A stretch of 28,178 bases of DNA from Parvularia atlantis (GCA_943704415.1 CALSCO010000354.1:1-28178), one strand, 5' to 3'. Counted from the first letter of the stretch, positions 18,511 through 27,469 are shown. Program-made: numbers and translations. Notes: generated from the letters alone by a model not told the origin.

Positions 18511-20864
18511 TCAGTACTTGGCGATGTTGCGCCCGAGGAACGGCCGCTGGGCCCACTCGATCGCGAGGGCCACGCGCGTGCTCGTTGACACCTGCTCGCT
18601 GAAGTAGGCCGAGCGCCAGAGGAAGAACGCGCCAATGCCGCCCGCCCACCACCCGGGGCTGCCAAAGTCGATCACGGCCTGGTGCGGGTCAGCCCGTGAC
18701 GCACGCACGCAGTGTTGGCGCACACACCCGGTCTGAGCCGACGTACGCCAGCGAGCCCACGTGGTGGTAGCGGAACGCGCGGAACTCGTCCACGACGCGG
18801 TGGAAGTACGAGCGCTGGCCCGGCGCGAGCGTCTCGCCAGCGGGCCGCGCAAGGTAGGCGTGGTTGAGGAGGCGCGCGACGTAGTGCCCCTGCTGCGACG
18901 CGACCTGCGCGGTCGCGGGCAGCGACTTGAGCTTGTTGTCGACCTCGGCCATGAGCTGCCCGAGCTCCTCGGGCGACATGAAGCCGTCGCCGTTGACGTC
19001 AAACTGCCTGTGGGCGCGCCGGGTGCGTGTGTGAGTGCGCCAGGCGAGCGCGGTGCACAGGACGCGCGCACTTGAACATCTTGCTGAGCGACTGCATGTG
19101 CTGCGGGCGCACGTGTGAGCGGGCGCACGGCTCACGCACTCCAGGCTCACGCACCACACGCAGCTGCGGATGCTGGCGCACGAGCGTCTTTGCGAGCTCG
19201 GAGAACTCGTCGAACGAGAGCTTTCCGTCGCCGTTGACGTCTGCATGCTCAAACCACTTGATCGTGGACCTGCGGGCTGCGTGAGCAGGCCACGCCCGAG
19301 GCAAGCGTACAAGCGCACGCACTCGACGAGGTGCGGGTGCGCGATCGTCGCACAGTCGCCGAGCGCAAAGATGTCCTCGGCACCTGCGCGCGCACAAGGG
19401 CAGCGTCAGGCCAGCCCGCCACCCCGGCCGCCCGCCGCGCACCGAGCACGCGCAGCCTGTTGTCGGTCACAATCGCGCGCTTGTTCTTCTGCGCCTCGCC
19501 CAGCTTGTCGACCAGGCGCTCGGTGACCTCCTGCGGGCCCACGCCGGTCGACCACATGCACAGGCCAAACTCGAGCATCTTCTGCTGCTGCGCCTGCTTG
19601 TCAAAGTAGAAAATCTTGTGCGGCTCGATGCGGTCGACGCGCGCGTGCAGGATCACATTGATGTTGTTGAGCTTGAAGCTGTTGCGCATGCTTGAGCACG
19701 GATGCGCGGCGGGCCACGCGCGGGCGCACGCGTCGCACCGCCGCTCGGCGTAGTGCGAGATGGCCGCGTCGTACGTGTTGAGGATGTGGTCGGCGCTCTG
19801 GATGAGCGAGATGCGAGCGACCTCCTTGGCCAGGCGCGGGAACGCGCGCGAGAGGTCCTCCTGGATAAAGTCGCACAGCTCAGCCGCAAACTCGACGCCC
19901 GTTGGCCCGCCGCCGACGACGACAAAGTGCAGCAGGCGCCGGCGGTCGTCGTCGGTGTAGTGCGGCAGCGATGCCTCCTGCGCGCACGGTGAGCGCTGGC
20001 GATGCAGCGGCGACGGGTTAGCAAACAGCACCTCAAACAGGTTGATGATCTGCGTGCGCGCGCGCCGCGCGTCCGAGATGCTCTTGAGGAAGCAGCAGTT
20101 CTGCGCCGCGCTTGCTGAGCACTCCGGCAGGCGTAACCTCGGCGCCTGCACCTCCTCCACGCCCACGACACCCCAGGTGACGCTGCGCGCGCCGACGGCG
20201 AAGAGCAGCACGTCGTACGGCAGCTTCTGATCGGCGCGCTCGTCGCGTGTGGCCGGGCTGCTGCGCGTGATCGTGACCGTCTTCTGCTGCGGGTCGACGT
20301 CGACCACCCTGGCCTGTTGCACGGCGTTGTGAGCATTGTGCGCGCGGTGATGACGCCGTGCCACCTGCAGGAACTCGGCCTCCACGCCGCGGCAGATGTT
20401 GCGCATGGGCTCGACGAGGCTGCGGCGCGCGTGCACCACGTGAGCCCACCACACCGCGGTGCGCCCGGTGACGCGCCTGGCTGCGTGCAGTGTTCCCACA
20501 GTGACCGACGGCAGGAGCGGCCTGTTGCGCGCGCATCGGCTGAGCGCGGCGGTGCGGCGGTGCGGACCACCACGCACGTGAACAGGAAGTAGTTGTGCTC
20601 GGAGATGCACGTGACGTCGTAGCGGCCGGGCTTGAGGCCCTTGAGCGCGGCGACGGCGGCCCATCCCGAGCCGACGACGACGACGCGCTGCCGGCGCACG
20701 CCCTCCCGCGGCTGCTGCGCGAGCGCAGGGTGCACGGGTGGCGGCCCCTCGGCCCAGTCCTCGTACGCCGCCAGCGCCGTGAGGCCCACAACGCCCGCGA
20801 CGCCCGCGCCGAACGCGACGTCGAGCGCGCGCTGCGTGATGCGGCCGAGACGGGCGACAAGCAT
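18511..20864 (-). CDS. Type II (rotenone-insensitive) NADH dehydrogenase with two EF-hands
   Basis: A single-polypeptide flavoenzyme oxidising NAD(P)H and reducing ubiquinone without proton pumping; EF-hand members face the intermembrane space. Exons (minus): 20864-20578, 20521-20477, 20419-20365, 20313-20152, 20100-20032, 19977-19739, 19678-19443, 19383-19323, 19269-19155, 19100-19072, 19007-18728, 18678-18511; 581 residues. A hydrophobic segment near residues 15-33 precedes the FAD site V-V-V-V-G-S-G-W-A-A. The NADH site is V-V-V-G-G-G-P-T-G-V-E-F-A-A-E-L; A-L-G-D-C-A-T precedes the insert. EF-hands D-V-N-G-D-G-K-L-S-F-D-E (395-406) and D-V-N-G-D-G-F-M-S-P-E-E (436-447) have all calcium ligands. 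The C-terminus W-R-S-A-Y-F-S-E-Q-V-S is the membrane-anchoring signature. Intron two is GC-AG. Confidence 0.95.
20420..20476 (-). other. GC-AG intron in the NADH dehydrogenase gene
   Basis: Removing 57 bases that begin G-C-G-C-G-T and end C-G-C-A-G gives T-V-G-T-L-H-A-A-S-L-V-E-P, the same length as the conserved family segment T-V-G-T-(L/V)-E-A-R-S-I-V-E-P. No GT donor in the region gives the right phase. Retention would keep the frame but insert 19 residues in a conserved block. Confidence 0.75.
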
Positions 20865-20885
20865 GGCCGGCGGTGTCACAGATCT

Positions 20886-20900
20886 AGAACATTCGAGAAG
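20886..20900. promoter_or_regulatory. Perfect three-unit heat-shock-element-like sequence
   Basis: Bases 20886-20900 read aGAAc aTTCg aGAAg, i.e. three contiguous alternating nGAAn/nTTCn units, the textbook binding pattern of a trimeric heat-shock factor. It sits in the 38-base gap between the divergent starts of the NADH dehydrogenase (20864) and the cysteine-rich protein (20903), and ends two bases before the latter's ATG. It is an AT-rich island in very GC-rich DNA. Binding by HSF is an inference. Confidence 0.55.
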
Positions 20901-20902
20901 CG

Positions 20903-22707
20903 ATGCGCAGTGTCGTCATCGCCGCGTTGGCCGTCTGCGTCGCCCTCGCGGCCGCGTCGCCCGCGCGCGGTGCGTCTGTCGCGGGGCGGCGGCGGCGGGC
21001 GTGGTGCAGGAGCGGGGTGGATAGAGCGCACGCGCGGGAAGCGGGAGACGGCGCGCGCTGACAACGTGGGCCCGCGTGACGACACAACAGGCGACCAGTG
21101 CGCCGACGCCCGCGCCGTGTGGCAGGCGCAGTACGCGCGGCTCGGCGGCAGCGAGCGCCAGTGCTTCGACGCGACGGCCGGCGCCGACATGGTGCGCCAC
21201 TCGTTCAAGTGCGAGGACGACGAGTGCATGCGCGACATGCACAAGGCGCGTCTCGCGCGGCTCGTCCCTTGCTGCCGCTGACCGACCCGCAGCTGATCGA
21301 AGACTACTTTGCCACGTTCGTGCCCGGCGGTTGCGGCGCGTTGCCCGAGCAGGCCATGATGTCCGCCATCAAGGAGCACATCGGCATGTGCAACAAGTGC
21401 CTCGTCGAGTACGACCGCTTCACCGCGCTCGAGGCCAAGTGGAAGGCCGACGGGTGCGCGCGCTCCCCCTCCTCGTCCGCGCAGCGCAGCGCAGCGCCTC
21501 ACGTCCCCACCCCGCGCGCGGAAGCTGTGACGCCGTGCTCGGCACCGCGGCCGCCTGCACCGTCGGCAGCTGCGCCGCCACCGCCAAGCAGCTGTACGAG
21601 TCGTGGGCGCTCATGATCCCCGGAGGCCTCTGCCACGAGTACAACCCCGGTGCGTGGTTGTGCGGGTGGGCGGGGGGATGTCTGCGCGGATTGCGCTGTG
21701 GTCGTCTGGGCCCTGCCTGATATTTCCCCCGCTGACGCTCCGCGCCGGACGACAGGCAGCTGCGGCGCGGTCATGCCGCAGGAGGAGGGCGCCGTGTACG
21801 ACCGGCTGTACGCGATGAGCGTCGACATCCTCGTGTACCAGACCATCCCGAACCTGTGCTCGGAGACGTGCAAGCCGTCAGTGCTGGCCTGGTGCGAGCG
21901 CCGTTGCGACGCTGCATGCGCGAACGCTCACTCCCGCGTGCGCGCAGGTACTCGGAGTGGGCGCCGCTGCTCGAGGGCAACGTGCCGTGCCTGCAGTCGT
22001 CGCTCAAGTCGGTCGACCCGTACAAGCTCGCGCAGTCGTTCATGACGCTGCAGATGGACTGCGCGCAGTCGCAGTCCCACGTGCGTTCTTGTGCTGTCTT
22101 GCAGCGTATCGCTCACACCGCCCGGCGTGCGCGTGCAGTGCGCTGCGCAGATCCAGGACCTAGAGACGAAGGTCAACTCACTGCGCAAGCCGTGCAACCT
22201 GGGCATGCCGGCGTACCACCGCGTACGGCCCTGGCTGGCGGCCTTTGAACGGGGACTGACGCGGGCGCCGCAGACGATGCTGGCGCAGGCGCGCGACGCG
22301 CGGCACTGCGAGAACGTGCAGTACGAGAACTCGGGCTCGATCTTCTTCCGCTACGGCCCGGTCGTCGGCTTCTTTTTGATCATGTCGCTGCTGTGCGTTG
22401 CATGCATGCAGCGCGCGCGTGCGTACTGACAGGCACGCAGGTCGCTCATCATCATGGTCGTGTACTTTTTCTTCGACCTGTACTATAACCGGTACGTGCG
22501 CAAGCTCAAGGGCTGGAACCAGATTCCGAACGTGTTCTGGTGGAAGAGCTGCTGCGGGGTGCGTGCGGTGCTGTGCGGCGTGCGCGGTTGACACGCGCGC
22601 AGGTACACCGGGGCAAGCACAGCTACGCGGAGGCCGAGGCGCGCCAGAGTCTCAACCGCAATCTGGGCGAGCTCGGCGAGGACGACGAGGAAGAGGACGT
22701 GCTGTGA
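20903..22707 (+). CDS. Cysteine-rich secretory protein with one C-terminal TM helix, family not recognised
   Basis: Exons 20903-20969, 21091-21263, 21293-21453, 21525-21649, 21756-21891, 21948-22080, 22139-22392, 22441-22558, 22603-22707; 423 residues. Signal peptide M-R-S-V-V-I-A-A-L-A-V. The lumenal part is rich in paired Cys (C-E-D-D-E-C, M-C-N-K-C, C-S-E-T-C) and has coiled-coil-like runs (Q-I-Q-D-L-E-T-K-V). One long hydrophobic helix (V-V-G-F-F-L-I-M-S-L-L-S-L-I-I-M-V-V) spans about residues 335-360. The cytosolic tail is Lys/Trp-rich, then acidic, ending E-E-E-D-V-L. The third exon's frame requires either a 29-base intron (21264-21292) or a sequence error; a 103-base intron from a GTGCGC at about 21190 would also work but removes good Cys-rich coding sequence. 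Type I membrane topology is inferred; function unknown. Other junctions agree in phase. Confidence 0.75.
21264..21292 (+). other. Candidate 29-base intron
   Basis: The reading frame before (ending A-R-L-A-R-L) and after (L-I-E-D-Y-F-A-T-F) can be joined by removing 29 bases that start GTCCCT, contain C-T-G-A-C, and end C-C-C-G-C-A-G, matching the local branch and acceptor style but not the GTGCGY donor. It would be far shorter than the other introns (42 or more). A one-base sequence error is the main alternative. Confidence 0.4.
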
Positions 22708-22760
22708 CCGGGGCTGTGGCGGGCGGACTGGCACGCTGGCTGTGCTGGTTCGTGTGTGTG

Positions 22761-22860
22761 CTGTCCGTGTGACATCGCGCGTGTGTGCTGATGGCATGCT
22801 GTCCGTGTGACATCGCGCGTGTGTGCTGATGGCATGCTGTCCGTGTGACATCGCGCGTGT
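22761..22860 (+). repeat. 38-base tandem repeat, 2.6 copies
   Basis: Units begin at 22761, 22799 and 22837 (C-T-G-T-C-C-G-T-G-T-G-A-C-A-T...). Two full copies and a 24-base third copy are identical to one another. The array fills most of the gap between the convergent stop codons at 22707 and 22863, so it lies in both 3' flanks. There are no spacers, so it is not a CRISPR array. Confidence 0.9.
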
Positions 22861-22862
22861 GC

Positions 22863-23390
22863 TCAGCTCGCCTTCTTGTCGGCCGCGGCGCCAGAGGCGG
22901 CGGCGGTCTTGAAGCCGTCGAGCGAGAGCGCGGGCCGGACGTACTGCCCCGAGATGATCGTCTTGGCCGTGGCCGAGTCGACCTCCTGCAGGCGCGTCGT
23001 GATCTTGTTGTGCACGATGGGCGGGAGGATGCCGGCCTTGGGGGCGCGCGCACGAGAGCTGTGAGCGGCCGTCGGCACAAGCATCGAGCGGCGCACCAGC
23101 GACAGCAGCTTGGCCACGCGCTCGGACGGCTGCGCGCCCACAGCGAGCCAGTACTTGACGCGGTCCGGGTCGAACTGGACGTTCTTGACGCCGACTGCGC
23201 GCTGGGCCGTGAGGCCGCGCACGAGCAATCGCGCCGGGTGCACCAACGCACACTTGTCCGGCTTGGGGTGGTACGAGCCGAGGTACTCGATCGCGCGGCC
23301 GTCGCGCCGGCGGCGCACGTCGATCGCGACGATGCGGTAGTGCGGGTCGTGGATGCGCCCGAAGCGCGCGAGGCGCAGCCGCACGACCAT
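22863..23390 (-). CDS. MRPS16: Mitochondrial ribosomal protein bS16m
   Basis: A small-subunit ribosomal protein. Start M-V-V-R-L-R-L-A-R-F-G-R, then Y-R-I-V-A-I-D and R-D-G-R-x-I-E-Y-L-G-S-Y, is the S16 signature. It continues V-K-Y-W-L-A-V-G-A-Q-P-S-E-R-V-A-K-L-L. Exons 23390-23244, 23201-23097, 23036-22863; 141 residues. The second intron (23037-23096) is clear because it joins K-L-L-S-L to A-G-I-L-P, as in the family. The first (23202-23243, 42 bases, GTGCAC donor) is less certain; without it the protein gains 14 residues in a loop. The C-terminal extension of about 55 residues is Ala/Lys-rich. A separate presequence is not evident; S16 proteins are often imported without cleavage. It is divergent from the hydrolase gene with 72 bases between starts. 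Confidence 0.92.
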   Translation of the reverse strand: MVVRLRLARFGRIHDPHYRIVAIDVRRRRDGRAIEYLGSYHPKPDKCALVHPARLLVRGLTAQRAVGVKNVQFDPDRVKYWLAVGAQPSERVAKLLSLVRRSMLVPTAAHSSRARAPKAGILPPIVHNKITTRLQEVDSATAKTIISGQYVRPALSLDGFKTAAASGAAADKKAS

Positions 23391-23462
23391 CGCTACGCCC
23401 GCTGTAAGCACTGCGCGGCCATAACAGGCGCCTGGCACGCACCCGCACAAGGTCGAACGTCG

Positions 23463-25222
23463 ATGGCGAAGCGCGTCACTGATCCGGCCGCGAGCGAGGC
23501 GTCGGCGGCGTCGTCGGCGTCGCGGTCGTGGCGGCGCGTGGGCGTGACGCTGGCCATCGCCGTCTTCGTCAACCTCGTCGTCATCCCGCGCGTCGTGCGC
23601 CTCGCCAAGGTCGGTGCGGGTCTCGGCGCCAAGGGGCTGTGCTCGGGCGTGTTTGTGAGCGGACGCGACGCCGCGGCCGTGTGGCAGGTGCGCTGCACTG
23701 TGCTGCGAGCGGGGCCGGGCGGCGGCTGACGCGGGGCGCGCGTCGATCGCAGGACAACCCGCTCGAGCTGCGCCTGCTCGTCTCGTACGAGTGCGTTCAC
23801 GGGCCGGCCTCGTGATATCGCACTGATGCGCCTCTTCACGCAGGGTTGATGCGGACGCGCAGGCCGTGCACGCAACCGGCCTGCTCGGCGTGGCGCGGGC
23901 GACGGCCGTCTTCGCCGGCCGCCACGGCTGCCGCATCGCCTACCCGGGCGCCGACCACGGCCCGCCGTTTGAGCCGATGCCGCACGACGCCCTCGTCGCG
24001 CGCGCGACCGAGCCGTGGCCGCAGGGCGAGGCTGGGGCGAGCGACGGCGCGGCGCCCACTGTGCTCGATAAGGTGTCCTGCGCGCGTGTGTGCACGGTGC
24101 GCGCGGCTGACGCGCAGGGCGGCCACAGGTGGGCGCGATCGTGCGCAGCGAGATGGCCCGCGGCGTGGGCACGCACGCGATCGTGGTCGTGCACCGCGGA
24201 CACGTCGTGGGTGAGGCGTACGCGGGCGAGCTGGGCATCACGGCCGAGACGCGGCTGCAGGGCTGGTCGATGACCAAGAGCGTGCTCAGCGCGGTCGTGG
24301 GCCGGCTGGCGACGCTCAAGGGCGGCGTGGGTCTGGACGAGCTGCTGCGACAGCGCGTGCCCGAGTGGCACGACGAGGCGGACCCGCGCGGGCGCATCAC
24401 GCTGAGCCATCTCATGAACGGCACAAGCGGGCTCGAGTTTGACGAGACGTACGGCCCGCTCGACGACCCGGCCGTGATGCTCTTCAGCCACGCCGACGCG
24501 GCCGCCTACGCCGCGGCCAAGCCGCTCGTGCACGCGCCGGGCACGTCTTGGTCGTACTCGTCGGGCGCGACCAACATCGTCGCACGGCTGCTGCGCCAGC
24601 ACCACTTTGCGGGCGACGCCGACTACTGGCGCTTCCCGCACGCGGAGCTCTTTGAGCCGATCGGGGCGCACAGCATGGTGATCGAAACGGATGCGTCAGG
24701 CACGCACGTCATGTCGTCGTTCTCGTACGCGACCGCGCGCGACTGGTGCGTGCGCGCCTGGGGGGGGCAAAAGGTGCGCGGCTCACTGTGCGTCGTGCGC
24801 CGCAGGGCACGCTTTGGCATGCTCTACCTCGCGCGCGGCGTCTGGGCCGGCCGCACGCTGATCAGCCCCGAGTGGGTCGACATGTCGGCCAAGGCCGAGC
24901 CGCTCTCGGGCGGTGTCTACGGCTCGCTCTGGTGGCTCGCGCGCAACGCCGCGACGGCCGACGGCGTGCACCCGTATTGGGGTGCGTTCTTGCTAAGGCT
25001 GCGCCCGCGCAAACCCACCCCGCGCACACGCTCGCCGCAGGCTGGCACAAGGGCCTGCCGGAGGACCTGTTTCGCGCGGCCGGCCACGACGAGCAGTACG
25101 TGATCGTCGTGCCGTCGGCTGAGCTTGTCATCGTCCGCCTCGGCTACACACCGGGCGGCTCGCGAGCATGGGGCCCCGGCGACTTTATCGCGCGTGTGCT
25201 GCGCGCTGTTACCGAGGCGTAG
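23463..25222 (+). CDS. Membrane-anchored serine beta-lactamase/NylB-like hydrolase
   Basis: Exons 23463-23687, 23753-23790, 23844-24072, 24129-24745, 24806-24981, 25041-25222; 488 residues. Class C beta-lactamase-fold serine hydrolase: nucleophile motif G-W-S-M-T-K-S (Ser211, Lys214), Tyr motif S-Y-S-S-G-A-T-N (Tyr307), then A-R-D-W-A-R-F-G-M-L-Y-L and Y-W-G-W-H-K-G near the C-terminus, all typical of 6-aminohexanoate-dimer-hydrolase-like esterases. The beginning is Ala/Ser-rich with one hydrophobic helix (about 27-47) followed by basic residues: a signal anchor or mitochondrial/ER anchor. The W-A-R-F-G junction is made by splicing at 24746-24805, which supports the model. Eukaryotic members are usually LACTB- or esterase-like with unknown natural substrate; antibiotic hydrolysis should not be assumed. 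Multiple native-style introns argue against recent bacterial transfer. Confidence 0.92.
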
Positions 25223-25378
25223 ACCGCGACACGGTAGCAGGGCAACAAAAAAAAAAGGGTCGGTCACACGGGGAGGAGGGGAGCGCTCTGTCGGGCGGGC
25301 GCCAGCTCCGCGGCGACGGCCGCCGCGTGCATTCGAGCCTTGTCTCGCTTCGACGCCCATCAAGACCACAGCTCATGC
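25223..25378. other. 3' flank of the hydrolase gene with A10 tract
   Basis: Ten A at 25247-25256 lie 24 bases after the TAG, followed by GC-rich sequence without a convincing gene. The tract resembles the one after IBA57 and may relate to 3'-end formation. Confidence 0.4.
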
Positions 25379-25740
25379 ATGCTCCGCGACGCCGAGCTGG
25401 GCGTCGCCGACGTGACGAAGCTGCTCGGGAGGACGACGCATCAACGGCGGGCACGTGCGCACCATGCTGCAGGTGTTCCTAGCGGCGCTGCGCCGTTCCG
25501 CGCCGCTGTGCCTCGCTGTGCCCGCTGTGCCCGCGCGGCCAGCTGACGCGCGCGCACGCCGCCACCAGCTGGGCACCGCCCGCCGAGCGACCCTGCGCGC
25601 GCGCACCGACGCCCTTGTGGCACGCCTCCGCGCCGAGCACGCCCGCGCGACCACGACGCACGACACGACGCGCAAGTTTGGCCGGCCTGGGCGACGCGAA
25701 GGACGCGGCGTGGCAAAGACCGTGGCGCGTAGCTCATGTT
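25379..25740 (+). other. Unresolved possible small coiled-coil gene
   Basis: Two pieces look coding but lie in different frames. From the ATG at 25379: M-L-R-D-A-E-L-G-V-A-D-V-T-K-L-L-G-R. From about 25437: R-I-N-G-G-H-V-R-T-M-L-Q, which joins in phase across a 95-base intron (25473 to about 25567; contains C-T-G-A-C, ends C-A-C-C-A-G) to L-G-T-A-R-R-A-T-L-R-A-R-T-D-A-L-V-A-R-L and R-A-E-H-A-R-A. The second part looks like an amphipathic helix. Between the two pieces there is no usable splice donor, so either a one-base error, a broken gene or a wrong reading is involved. The 3' end is unclear. I do not recognise a family. Confidence 0.3.
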
Positions 25741-25846
25741 TTTGCGCGGCGGATCACGCGCCTCCCGCTCTGCCCGCGCCGCGGCGGCCCGTCGTCCCCA
25801 GGGAACTCACCGGGTCGCACCGCACGGCGCGCGCGCGCACAGAGCA

Positions 25847-26951
25847 ATGCGGCGGGCCCTCGCGCTGCTCGTCGTCGCGGCTGTGGCCGCCGGCGCGGCC
25901 GCGCAGTGCCAGTACACGGCGCCCAACGGCACCAGCTGGGATCTCAGCGCGCTCGCCGGCCAGACCTACAGCACGCCCAACGGCCAGTACCCGTCCTTCA
26001 CCGAGTACATCGGTGCGCGTGCTGCTCGTGCTGGTGCCCAACTGACGCGCCATGCGCGCAGCCGTGTGCGGCGAGGTCGTGACGGGCGTGTCGGGCTGCC
26101 CGAGCACGGCCGCCGTCTGCGAGAAGAGCGGCAGCACCGGCACGGGCATCGGCTCCAACCCGGTCACGCTGAGCGTCTCGGGCAACGACCTGCTCATGAC
26201 CTACTCGGTCCTGTCGCGTGCGTGCATCCGCGCGGCATCGGCTCGCGCGCGCCCGCTCACGACGTCCGAACAGCGAGCTGCTTCGTCGTCAAGATCACGC
26301 TCAAGTGCGTGCCGGGCGCGGGCAAGGGCAGTCCCGTCTACACCAACGAGGCGTGCGTGCGCCTCCCGCTGTCGCGCCTGCACCTCACGTGTGCACGCGC
26401 ACAGCTCGTGCGTGATGAACTTTGCGTGGAACACCGAGTACGCCTGCGCCGGCGGCGGCGGCGGTGGTGGTGGTGGCGGCGGCGGCGACGGCGGCAGCAG
26501 CGGCGGCCTGTCGGGCGGCGACGTCTTTCTGATCCTGTTCTTCGTCGGCGGCTTTGTGGTGCGTGCGCGTGCCGAAGATCGCGCGCGCCTAACACCTCAG
26601 CCTGCCGCACGCAGTACATCGCCGCGGGCGCCGTCATCAAGCGCCAGGTGCGTGGCGGCGGAAGGCTGTGCACGGGGGTCGCGTGTGCTGACGGGCGGCT
26701 GGGCGCGCGCAGCGGTACGACGCGCAGGGCGTGGACATGATCCCAAACATCGACTTTTGGCGGGTGCGCACCGCCGGCGACTGCTGCGGCCACACGCTGA
26801 CACATTACGCCGCCGCGCCTGCAGGAGCTGCCAGGGCTTATCAAGGTGTGTGCTTGTCGAGCATGCGTCTCGTTGCCGGGCTGACGCATGCACACAGGAC
26901 GGATGCATCTACTCATACAAGGGCGTGCTCAGGCTCTTCAACAAGGAGTGA
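25847..26951 (+). CDS. MRH-domain membrane protein (cation-dependent M6P receptor / Atg27-like)
   Basis: Lumenal mannose-6-phosphate-receptor-homology proteins act in Golgi-endosome sorting or, as Atg27, in autophagy trafficking. Exons 25847-26012, 26062-26217, 26274-26352, 26405-26558, 26615-26647, 26713-26763, 26825-26845, 26898-26951; 237 residues. Signal peptide M-R-R-A-L-A-L-L-V-V-A-A. The MRH pattern: V-C-G-E-V, G-C-P-S-T-A-A-V-C-E, S-C-F-V-V-K-I-T-L-K-C-V-P-G, then S-C-V-M-N-F-A-W-N-T-E-Y-A-C. A Gly-rich linker precedes one TM helix (V-F-L-I-L-F-F-V-G-G-F-V-V-Y). The tail I-P-N-I-D-F-W-R-E-L-P-G-L-I-K-D-G matches the family tail. The last three introns fall inside this conserved tail and each restores it. 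Whether it binds mannose-6-phosphate is not known; the Gln and Arg ligands are not obvious. Confidence 0.9.
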
Positions 26952-27076
26952 CGAACGACCGCTCAAAAAGCGCGCATTCCTTCCCCCCTCATCCAACCTC
27001 CCTTCCGGTTGTGCTGTGTGTGGCAGGCACACTTTGCCACCGATGAAGATCACCCGGACGAGGCCGCGATTGCCTC

Positions 27077-27451
27077 GTGGCCGCCGTCTGGGCCGGACCG
27101 CTGCCGTCGGGCGAGGCGTACGCGACGTCCGAGCGCGAGTTGCGGGCGACGAGTGCGTGGTGCCGCGAGAGCGTGCACGGGTGGCTGCTCAAGGACGACG
27201 CGGGCGCAGTCGTGTCGTCGTGCGAGGTGCACGACGAGGCGGCGACGCTCGTGCGTCACGCGCAGCGGATGGCGCACGCCGTGGGCCTGCCGCGCGTCAG
27301 CATCAGGCACTCGCCGCCGCGCACAGACGCGCTCGAACGGGCCGGCCTCGTGCGCATGCCGCTCTCCACGTGCCTGCCGGTCCGCGCCGGACGCGTGACG
27401 CGCGCCGCCCAAGGCCGCCTGGCTGTGATGGGGGCGCGTGTAAACGGCTGA
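27077..27451 (+). CDS. Short LYC1-like acetyltransferase fragment (5' end unresolved)
   Basis: The frame carries L-V-A-A-V-W-A-G-P-L-P (starting a few codons before 27077), Y-A-T-S-E-R-E-L-R-A-T, G-W-L-L-K-D-D-A-G-A-V-V-S-S-C-E-V and a short C-terminus. The W-x-L-x-D...S-C-E arrangement recalls the N-terminal part of LYC1-type GNAT proteins from fungi and protists. The acetyl-CoA loop (R/Q-x-x-G-x-G/A) is absent, and no ATG is in frame upstream. A neighbouring frame from about 27030 offers A-T-D-E-D-H-P-D-E-A-A, as expected at a GNAT start, so a one-base disruption or unseen splice may separate them. It could be a decayed or truncated host gene. Its stop codon lies within the antisense extension of the convergent methyltransferase. 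Confidence 0.35.
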   Translation: MAAVWAGPLPSGEAYATSERELRATSAWCRESVHGWLLKDDAGAVVSSCEVHDEAATLVRHAQRMAHAVGLPRVSIRHSPPRTDALERAGLVRMPLSTCLPVRAGRVTRAAQGRLAVMGARVNG

Positions 27452-27469
27452 GCGCTGTGCAGGGCGGCG

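Noticed and set aside
22761-22860. Short tandem repeat considered as a CRISPR or transposon end.
   Set aside because: Units are contiguous without spacers, and there are no inverted repeats or target duplications.
23202-23243. Reading S16 without its first intron.
   Set aside because: Possible, but it adds 14 residues in a loop that is short in the family; the 42-base intron with in-phase ends fits better, though its donor is weak.
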